Positions 41,853 to 47,547 of a DNA stretch of 47,547 bases are shown here, piece after piece. Below the pieces are notes generated by a model. That model did not search any database. It saw only the letters and a list, made by a program, of their open reading frames with translations, and was not told the origin of the DNA. The DNA comes from an uncultured Lachnospiraceae bacterium (lineage in GTDB: Bacteria; Bacillota; Clostridia; Lachnospirales; Lachnospiraceae): assembly GCA_945949085.1 (NCBI GenBank), contig CAMFDJ010000022.1:1-47547 (forward strand), written 5' to 3'. A program made the position numbers and the translations under genes. Numbering within the stretch: the first letter of the stretch is position 1; each line of letters opens with the position of its first letter.

Positions 41853-44081
41853 TTATATTTCTTCATTGATCTTCACAGGCAAAGCGTCCCGGTAAAAGAA
41901 AGTCAGAATATCCTGACAGGTAAGTCCTTTTTTCGCCATGTCTTTGGCTCCATTCTGACTCATACCGATGCCGTGCCCAAAGCCGCCACCCATTACGGTA
42001 TAACCGATTACCCATTCGTCTTTCTCGTCATATTGCTTTCGCACGATTGCAAAAGCACTTGGCAGCATACCGTTTATCGTTCCACTCTTTTGGTAGCCTG
42101 CGCCAAGCAAGATATCACTGCCGGCATTTGCCAGTATATACCTAATATTCTTTTCCGTCAAAATTTTATAGCGATGCTTTTCACCTGTCACAAGAAGCTC
42201 CGTCGCGGCTCCGCCCTCTGCCCTTTTTGCAATCTTGATATCCTTGATCTTTCCATCTGCAAAAACCGGCAGAGATTCATATCCATTCTCAGTTTCTGTT
42301 AAAATCTTCGCCGGATCTGCTTCATATCTTTTTCCCAGATTATCCCAAAACAATGTAACATCGAGCGCTGTCTGGTATTTCCACCTGAAATAGGTATCCT
42401 CTGCCTCATAACAATCCTCTGCCACGGTTTGAATAAACGAAGCGAACGTCTCTTCCTCTTCCATCTGCCCTGCGTCAGGTTCCTCTTCCGGTGCAATGCG
42501 TCTTGCCATAAGATAACAATCTTTCTGAGAAGCAGTGTCCTCACAGGTCCATGCCCTCATATTTGTTCCGTATCCGCATGAGGTGGAATAGAAATAGGTT
42601 GTCGCAATCTCTCCCTGATAGGTCAGAATGAGCCCTTCTGTCTCTCGCACGGCTCTGGTGGTTGTCTCTGCCTCATTGATGTTATTATAAACCTGAAAAG
42701 CCGCACTGTCATCGACATGCGCGCCGTATTTCTGCATAGAAGAATGCTTCATGTGGGCATACGCATACGTTCTTGCACTGACAGCCTGCGCCTTTAACGC
42801 CTCAATGGGATAAGAAGACGGCATTTCACTTGGCACAACAGAATACAGATATTCTTCCAGCGGAAGCTCGTTGACAACTATAATTCCGTCAGATGTCTTT
42901 TGCAGTTCAAGCGTTCCCCTGCAGACCGGAATTCCCTGACTTCGATTCAGTGAAGTGATCCGGATTTTTCCGGTATAGGCTTTTGGCGTGATAAAGATTC
43001 TGTCGGAAGAAAAAAGGTCGCTCTCCGGTGTCACTTCTATCTCCTTTCCGGCCTCTAATTCCTGCTGCTTATCACCCACAGTCAGGTTGCAGTCTGTCTC
43101 CGGCAATAAGGTGATCCGTTCATGATAGGCAGACGCAAAATCTGTCGTTTTGATGACAACTCTGATCATATCCATCTTTTCTTTCCTGGCAATCAGCGCC
43201 GCCACACACTGCCCTTCTTTGTCCAGCACAAAATCGGTAAAATCATACCCCACTGTAAGATCTGAGACAGTTACTTCCTTCCTGCCTGTGCAGACATCAT
43301 AGACCTGCATCTTTTCTATCCCTGTCAAAACCCGGTCTGCAAGTTCTATCCGATATGCTCCATCCGATGTTTCGCTTAAGCTAAGCAATTTTCCGTGCGT
43401 CTTTTCCGTATAGGGCAAAACATGCGTTACCACACCATTTGTAAGCGTAATATCAGCAATATCCTCATATCCTGTATAGGAGGCATCCTCTTTTGGCAAG
43501 ACAAATTCCCTGCCCAGATAGAAGAAATGCAATGATTCATCATTTGCTTTTATCCATGCGGTCTGCAGTGTATAGACACTGTCCAGATACTCTGTGATCA
43601 GGATCATCCGTCCATCCTTTTCCAGAAAAGAAATGCTGTCTCCGCTCTGCAGCGCTTTCTTTTGCTGTGGCAGATATCTTCCACTGAATAAAAGCGCCTC
43701 AGAATCACATTGCATCTCTAAAAGTGCCCCGGTTTCATCACACATCGTGATGGTTTCATTCTCTGCAAGAATGATGGATGCAGTCTGTTTCGTAAAACCT
43801 AAGCCCTCCTGCAACGTAACATAATCCATAAACAGAGCAAGTAGTCTGTCATCATCCACCGCTTGCCCGGCTGAAATTGTCTGCGCTACAGATTCCCGAA
43901 AAAAAGCAGCATCAGACTCCGGCAACACCTTCGCAAAATAAGCAAGGCGCTCCGGCTCATAGCACATAAGCACAGGTGCATCTTCTTTTGTCTGATTATG
44001 TAAAAATGTTGTCATTGTCAAAATAAAAACAGCAAGTAAAACGACAACAACTGATAAAATCAGTATTCTGTTTTTCTTCAA
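41853..44081 (-). CDS. Large SpoIID/LytB domain protein
   Basis: The 742-residue protein has an N-terminal membrane helix (about 5-26), an uncharacterised beta-rich region of about 350 residues, and a C-terminal SpoIID domain: GIIVVNELPLEEYLYSVVPSEMP (about 404-426), ALKAQAVSARTYAYAHM, TTYFYSTSCGYG, and MGGGFGHGIGMSQNGAKDMA near the end. SpoIID is a lytic transglycosylase acting on denuded glycan strands during engulfment. This protein is about twice the size of SpoIID, so it is a paralogue, maybe for wall remodelling outside the DMP complex. SpoIIM or SpoIIP are not nearby. It is followed by the YihY gene. Confidence 0.88.
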   Translation of the reverse strand: MKKNRILILSVVVVLLAVFILTMTTFLHNQTKEDAPVLMCYEPERLAYFAKVLPESDAAFFRESVAQTISAGQAVDDDRLLALFMDYVTLQEGLGFTKQTASIILAENETITMCDETGALLEMQCDSEALLFSGRYLPQQKKALQSGDSISFLEKDGRMILITEYLDSVYTLQTAWIKANDESLHFFYLGREFVLPKEDASYTGYEDIADITLTNGVVTHVLPYTEKTHGKLLSLSETSDGAYRIELADRVLTGIEKMQVYDVCTGRKEVTVSDLTVGYDFTDFVLDKEGQCVAALIARKEKMDMIRVVIKTTDFASAYHERITLLPETDCNLTVGDKQQELEAGKEIEVTPESDLFSSDRIFITPKAYTGKIRITSLNRSQGIPVCRGTLELQKTSDGIIVVNELPLEEYLYSVVPSEMPSSYPIEALKAQAVSARTYAYAHMKHSSMQKYGAHVDDSAAFQVYNNINEAETTTRAVRETEGLILTYQGEIATTYFYSTSCGYGTNMRAWTCEDTASQKDCYLMARRIAPEEEPDAGQMEEEETFASFIQTVAEDCYEAEDTYFRWKYQTALDVTLFWDNLGKRYEADPAKILTETENGYESLPVFADGKIKDIKIAKRAEGGAATELLVTGEKHRYKILTEKNIRYILANAGSDILLGAGYQKSGTINGMLPSAFAIVRKQYDEKDEWVIGYTVMGGGFGHGIGMSQNGAKDMAKKGLTCQDILTFFYRDALPVKINEEI

Positions 44082-44132
44082 AGAAAATCCTCCCGAAAAG
44101 CAGCGGACGATCCTTTCTCCGCATCTTTATGC

Positions 44133-44345
44133 AAAAGAAAACAGCCTATGCGGCTGTTTTCTTTTGTACCCAAAATGCCGGCTCTTATACTTTGACTCCT
44201 AGCTAACGCCAGGTGGGCAACCGCAACCATACTTCTGCCTTCCTCTGACCCGTGGGTAAGGCCTGACATCCATATGACAATATAGGAATCCCGTTTAAAG
44301 TAAATGTAGGTTCAAAATAATAAGAGTTGTCGCACATTTCAGGAT
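44133..44345 (-). ncRNA. Probable structured small RNA, 6S-like
   Basis: A 317-bp gene-free interval holds a promoter on the minus strand (TTGTAA 44380-44375, 17 nt, TATACT 44357-44352) and, about 200 nt on, a very strong terminator (14-bp stem AAAAGAAAACAGCC, 44133-44165). Between them the RNA can fold as a long rod: GATTCCTA (44290-44283) with TAGGAGTC (44201-44194), then CATAT/GTATG and GCCTT/AAGGC further in, plus a competing hairpin CCTGGC/GCTAGG on the 3' side. Size, open central part and side hairpin resemble 6S RNA, which binds sigma-70 RNA polymerase; I could not confirm the family. No convincing coding frame is present. Confidence 0.6.
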
Positions 44346-44351
44346 ATAGAT

Positions 44352-44380
44352 AGTATACTCGGAAATTACATTTTTTACAA
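44352..44380 (-). promoter_or_regulatory. Promoter of the small RNA
   Basis: TTGTAA (44380-44375) and TATACT (44357-44352) separated by 17 nt. The nearest downstream coding start (44081) is about 260 nt away with a terminator in between, so the promoter serves the RNA rather than the SpoIID-domain gene. Confidence 0.55.
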
Positions 44381-44398
44381 CCGGATTTTCATGGATTT

Positions 44399-45508
44399 TT
44401 ATGGATTTTGCTCTTTTTTATGAGCGTCAATTCGTTCCTGTTCCGCAGCGGCAAAAAGCATCTTAAATGTCAGCATAAGAATCTTTTTACTGCCGGCATC
44501 TTCCCTGTTTAATTTTTTCAAAATCTGTGCAATATCTTTCATTTTCAGATCAGATAACGTCTTTGCTCCGGTTTCTCCAAGCACCATAAACAAGGTATCT
44601 ACAAATTCTTCCTTGTCTGTCGCATTCAAAGAAAGAATAAATTTTCTCAGGGTACTATCAAATTTGTAAGCAGATGCCGAAATATCATCCACATAGACAA
44701 AGCTCCTACCCATGACTTCCCACGAAAACGGATCATGCTGCAAAATGCCTCGTGCATTGCTTGCTACCACATGATAAGGTTCCTCGTGCTCTAAGAGCAT
44801 TCCGATCACAGAGGATTGCGGCAGAATTGTGTCAACCATGGAGGATAGAATCCTGATCTGCTTTTCCCCCAGAATATCTGTTGTAAATCCCGGTCCGTCA
44901 AAATTGTGTACCGATAAAATGCGATTTAGCACATCATCTGTCGCATAAGCAGCTGCAAATGCGGCGAGATTACCGCCTTTGGAATGACCTCCCAAACGGA
45001 TGAACCCGGGCTTTTGCGCCGCTATTTGGTTTAGATATAAAAGCGCCTGCTCCTGCGATGGCACAGGGGACTTAAAACTCATATTAAAATCTTCTTTCCA
45101 GCCAACTATCGTGTCATCCGTTCCTCGAAACGCAATATAATACTCATAATCAGACAATTCAATCACAAGTGCGGAAAACTGTTTTTCCATACTTTCATCT
45201 ATCTGATTTGTATAGCAGGATAGTTTTAAATCCTGATATCTTTCCGACCGGGACATTACATCAAACAAATCATATATGGCCGGCGGAATGATACGACCGG
45301 GATTTCGTTTCTCATCCGCATGAAGGCGCGCAAATTCTTCTCCCGCATTTCTGATGGTAATGGCGTGCGTTTCATCAATAACAGAGGAAATCAAATCAAA
45401 ATCAACATAGGATAACGTACTGAAAATCAGACTGTCTACTTCCTGAAAAGGGGATCTCTCAAAAGACAGATCCCCTCTCCAAGCGATGTAGTCCAACATA
45501 CCGGCCAT
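44399..45508 (-). CDS. DUF2974 (Mbeg1-like) alpha/beta hydrolase family protein
   Basis: The 369-residue protein starts MAGMLDYIAWRGDLSFERSPF, which is typical of DUF2974, and has the nucleophile elbow GGHSKGGNLAAFAA (GxSxG, about residue 187), a YIAFRGTDDTIVGWKEDFNMSF segment as in class 3 lipases, and the later Asp/His region. It is likely a lipase-like esterase; substrate and location are unknown (no signal peptide). ATG 45508 has GAGGTGA 5 nt upstream; the frame is open to 45547. Its neighbours, a secreted protein and the small RNA, give no clear functional link. Confidence 0.9.
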   Translation of the reverse strand: MAGMLDYIAWRGDLSFERSPFQEVDSLIFSTLSYVDFDLISSVIDETHAITIRNAGEEFARLHADEKRNPGRIIPPAIYDLFDVMSRSERYQDLKLSCYTNQIDESMEKQFSALVIELSDYEYYIAFRGTDDTIVGWKEDFNMSFKSPVPSQEQALLYLNQIAAQKPGFIRLGGHSKGGNLAAFAAAYATDDVLNRILSVHNFDGPGFTTDILGEKQIRILSSMVDTILPQSSVIGMLLEHEEPYHVVASNARGILQHDPFSWEVMGRSFVYVDDISASAYKFDSTLRKFILSLNATDKEEFVDTLFMVLGETGAKTLSDLKMKDIAQILKKLNREDAGSKKILMLTFKMLFAAAEQERIDAHKKEQNP

Positions 45509-45622
45509 GAACTTCACCTCAATATACATCCTTATAAAAAATTGCAAATTACTACACCATCATTCTCAATGCATTGAAAATGATATGTAACAATTATGAA
45601 ATCATATACCCTAAAAGATATT

Positions 45623-46927
45623 TTATCTTACTTTCACTGCTTTTTTAGAACTCCATGCACCATAATAGGTTTTGCCACCTGTCTTAATATAAGATCTTAC
45701 TCTAAAATAGTACTTTTTATTCTTCTTTAATTTTGTAATATCCTTATAGCTTCTTGTTTTTGATACTTTAACTGTCTTAGCACCCTTGAAGTTTGATTTC
45801 AGACCATATTGAATCTGGTAACCGGACACTCCGCTCTGTGTATAGTAAGAAACACGAACCTTCTTTTTTCCGCGATACATATAAAGACTTGGAGTATCCA
45901 TTTTCTTTGGTGTTACAATAATGGTATAATTTGACGTAGCATTGCTACCGTCCTTTGCAGTTGCCGTAATTGTTGTTTTTCCGGGACTATAAGTAGTCAC
46001 CTGCCCATTCTGATCCACGCTGGCAATACTTGAATTACCGGATGACCACGAAACTTCTTTGTTAGTCACATTATTCGGATACACTGTTGCCGACAATGTA
46101 AATGATGTTCCGGCTGACACATTATTTTTTCCCGCAATGGAAACAGACGATGCCAAAACAGCATTCTTATACTTTATAGTATATGTGCCGCAATAACCTC
46201 CGTATTGTGAAACCTTTATGTAATAAACACCCGGATCCCATACATACTCATAATCCGCGGTTTTCGGAGAAGCTTCACTCCCAGTATAAATATCATGTTT
46301 CTCTAATTCTCTAAAATCCCCATTATATACTGTTACATATACATCATGTATGGAAGAGACAAAATAAAGATTTAATTTCTGTTTAGAATTCAGCTGTATA
46401 CGATAGAAATCCGAACTGTCATCTATTGAAATCAAGCCCTTGACAAGCCCATTTTCCGTCATAGACATTGCCTGCGCAAATCCATTATTCGGTTCCATTT
46501 CATTATTACCGAAGGGAATTGCTTTCCCTTTTAAACGATAAGAACCTATATGATTGCCATATCCATTGATTTTAATTTTATAGGTTCCTGCTTCAAACGC
46601 AAACCATTTATCTCTTGTAATAGGACTTTGTTCAGAGCTGGTATACACATTACTCTCCCAATATTCTTTTGTCATATCATAATTATTGACCCTAATATAG
46701 GAGTCACCAATAGAGTGTCCCTGATAGGTGATTTGAACCCACGATGGTTCCTTTACGGTAAAAGTGTAAAAATCAACAGATTGTTCTACTGCAATATTGC
46801 CCCAAACAAAATTATCATCCAGTGCAAGATTCAAATTCGCTGCTTTTACAGATTGCCTTGGCAATAAAAGTAAAAAAGCCATTGCAATGAATAGTACAAC
46901 TGTTTTCTTAATGCTATTGTTTTTCAT
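45623..46927 (-). CDS. Secreted multi-domain protein (PPC-like, Big2, Fn3-like)
   Basis: The 434-residue protein has a signal peptide (1-29, RQSVKA), two similar beta domains of about 100 residues (about 33-132 and 148-252; both with a 'V/IYTSSEQSP' or 'IYTGSEASP' segment and 'GTYKIK' or 'GVYYIK') that resemble pre-peptidase C-terminal domains, a bacterial Ig-like Big2 domain (about 258-335; AGTSFTLSATVYPNNVTNKEVSWSS), and a C-terminal Fn3-like domain (about 345-434; GYQIQYG, YYFRVRSY). There is no sorting signal or membrane helix at the end, so it is probably released or held by non-covalent binding. No catalytic domain is present. AAGGGGG precedes ATG 46927. Confidence 0.88.
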   Translation of the reverse strand: MKNNSIKKTVVLFIAMAFLLLLPRQSVKAANLNLALDDNFVWGNIAVEQSVDFYTFTVKEPSWVQITYQGHSIGDSYIRVNNYDMTKEYWESNVYTSSEQSPITRDKWFAFEAGTYKIKINGYGNHIGSYRLKGKAIPFGNNEMEPNNGFAQAMSMTENGLVKGLISIDDSSDFYRIQLNSKQKLNLYFVSSIHDVYVTVYNGDFRELEKHDIYTGSEASPKTADYEYVWDPGVYYIKVSQYGGYCGTYTIKYKNAVLASSVSIAGKNNVSAGTSFTLSATVYPNNVTNKEVSWSSGNSSIASVDQNGQVTTYSPGKTTITATAKDGSNATSNYTIIVTPKKMDTPSLYMYRGKKKVRVSYYTQSGVSGYQIQYGLKSNFKGAKTVKVSKTRSYKDITKLKKNKKYYFRVRSYIKTGGKTYYGAWSSKKAVKVR

Positions 46928-47061
46928 AAATGCCCCCTTGCTTACAATAAGAAAAAATTCATTATTTTTTCTTGTATTATTATTTTCTGTTCTATTTTAT
47001 CATATTTTTAAAAAAAGTAAAAGGACTATTTTCTGGTGTTCTTTTGTCGCCATAACAAAAA
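46928..47061. other. AT-rich intergenic region upstream of the secreted protein gene
   Basis: This stretch is very AT-rich and holds no coding frame I trust. On the minus strand a weak promoter-like pair (TTTACT, 16 nt, TAAAAT, about 46995-47025) could serve the secreted-protein gene. Otherwise I see nothing specific. Confidence 0.4.
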
Positions 47062-47093
47062 ATCCGCAGAATATATCGCTATATTCTGCGGAT
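47062..47093 (-). terminator. Terminator of pckA
   Basis: ATCCGCAGAATATA and TATATTCTGCGGAT form a 14-bp perfect stem with a 4-nt loop; on the minus strand it is followed by TTTTTTG. It lies about 160 nt after the pckA stop, so pckA would have a long 3' region or a further small gene. Confidence 0.88.
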
Positions 47094-47105
47094 CTAAAAC
47101 ATGTT

Positions 47106-47186
47106 TTAATGTACTTTGTATACGCCGTACGTTTGTTTCTTCACGGTCAGTTTTTTTCGAAACTCCTTGGAATACATATTAACCAA
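47106..47186 (-). CDS. Possible short peptide in the pckA 3' region
   Basis: A frame running from TTG 47186 (or ATG 47177) to TAA 47108-47106 encodes 26 (or 23) residues, MYSKEFRKKLTVKKQTYGVYKVH from the ATG in short, strongly basic form. GGAG lies 8 nt before the TTG. The amino-acid choice looks protein-like, but a frame this short is common by chance, and the same DNA can form a small hairpin (CTTGG/CCAAG). Low confidence. Confidence 0.25.
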   Translation of the reverse strand: MVNMYSKEFRKKLTVKKQTYGVYKVH

Positions 47187-47255
47187 GTCTAACGCTCCGA
47201 AATACTCCCTCTCCGGTCAAAAGCTTTCGTATTACTTTACATCGTCAATATCATC

Positions 47256-47547
47256 TTATAACTGAGGACCAGCTGCTACAAGAGCCTTACCAGCATCGTT
47301 TGTTGTGTACTTAACGAAGTTCTTCTGGAATCTCTGTGCAAGATCTTTTGCTTTTACTTCCCATTCAGAAGCATCTGCATATGTGTCACGTGGATCAAGG
47401 ATTGCAGGATCAACGCCCGGAAGCTCTGTAGGAACTTCAAAGTTGAACATAGGAATGGTCTTTGTAGGTGCAGTCTTGATGTCACCATTTAAGATTGCAT
47501 CGATGATTCCACGAGTATCTTTGATTGTGATACGCTTTCCTGTTCCG
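47256..47547 (-). CDS. pckA: Phosphoenolpyruvate carboxykinase (ATP), C-terminal part
   Basis: The last 96 residues are present, cut by the window edge: [21 protein letters not shown], then [21 protein letters not shown], and the end [11 protein letters not shown], nearly the same as the C-terminus of E. coli PckA (AALVAAGPKL). The enzyme interconverts oxaloacetate and phosphoenolpyruvate with ATP; in many gut anaerobes it runs toward oxaloacetate during fermentation. Codon use here favours frequent codons, suggesting high expression. The stop is followed by about 160 nt before a strong terminator. Confidence 0.95.
   Translation of the reverse strand, partial: GTGKRITIKDTRGIIDAILNGDIKTAPTKTIPMFNFEVPTELPGVDPAILDPRDTYADASEWEVKAKDLAQRFQKNFVKYTTNDAGKALVAAGPQL

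Noticed and set aside
44078..44269. 63-codon open frame within the small RNA region
   Set aside because: It runs through the terminator hairpin, has no ribosome site and no protein-like pattern; the RNA reading is better supported.
44133..44345. SRP RNA, glycine or c-di-GMP riboswitch
   Set aside because: The GGGTCAGAGGAAGGCAG segment recalls the SRP tetraloop region, but the GGAAGGAAGCAG core is missing; key riboswitch core motifs are absent and the region ends in a terminator far from the next start.

Overview
The window looks like a chromosomal segment of a spore-forming, probably motile Gram-positive anaerobe of the Clostridia, most likely family Lachnospiraceae; the genus is not determined. 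Reasons: moderately low GC, strong AGGAGG-type ribosome sites, consensus TTGACA/TATAAT promoters, a GerW and a SpoIID-family protein, a high-cysteine coat-like protein behind a sigma-K-like promoter, a T-box in front of pheST, a LytTR regulator with GHKL-kinase-like partners, RuvAB without RuvC nearby, and an ATP-type phosphoenolpyruvate carboxykinase. No rRNA, tRNA, CRISPR array, phage gene or transposase was seen. Almost all genes read on the minus strand; the exceptions are a three-gene group at 21.1-22.5 kb and tyrA-aroA at 31.2-33.6 kb.

Layout. 0-3.2 kb: a short unidentified gene end, a J-domain protein with an overlapping two-helix miniprotein, then the unit Nudix - hypothetical - DUF2953 - gerW. 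3.3-4.6 kb: a CheY and a CheX-like phosphatase fused to secretion-ATPase-type N-terminal repeats. 4.7-10.3 kb: zapA, a U32 peptidase-family protein, a SEDS glycosyltransferase and its class B transpeptidase. 10.5-20.9 kb: a class B sortase, two very large leucine-rich-repeat wall proteins with SPxTG sorting signals, then ruvA and ruvB, all closely packed and probably cotranscribed from the sortase. 21-22.5 kb (plus): a Cys/Gly-rich coat-like protein and two uncharacterised genes. 22.6-30.9 kb: leuS, two degenerate sensor-kinase-like membrane proteins with a LytTR regulator, a 544-residue membrane protein and a divergent EF-G paralogue. 31.2-33.6 kb (plus): tyrA and aroA. 33.6-36.7 kb: acyltransferase, SHOCT protein, PilZ protein and queA. 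36.8-40.9 kb: pheST behind a T-box leader, with an unusual hairpin-rich repeat inserted between the T-box terminator and pheS. 40.9-47.5 kb: YihY-family protein, large SpoIID-domain protein, a probable 6S-like small RNA, a DUF2974 hydrolase, a secreted Ig-like/Fn3-like protein, and the 3' end of pckA.

How it fits together. The sortase and two SPxTG proteins form a self-contained wall-anchoring system. ZapA, SEDS and PBP serve envelope growth and division. GerW, SpoIID and the high-Cys protein point to sporulation. The most unusual parts are the paired degenerate kinases beside the LytTR regulator, the SPxTG sortase island with a predicted leaderless sortase mRNA, the structured RNA at about 44.1-44.35 kb, and the stable-hairpin repeat in the pheST leader. 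All functions are inferred by reading protein and DNA motifs; no database search was possible.
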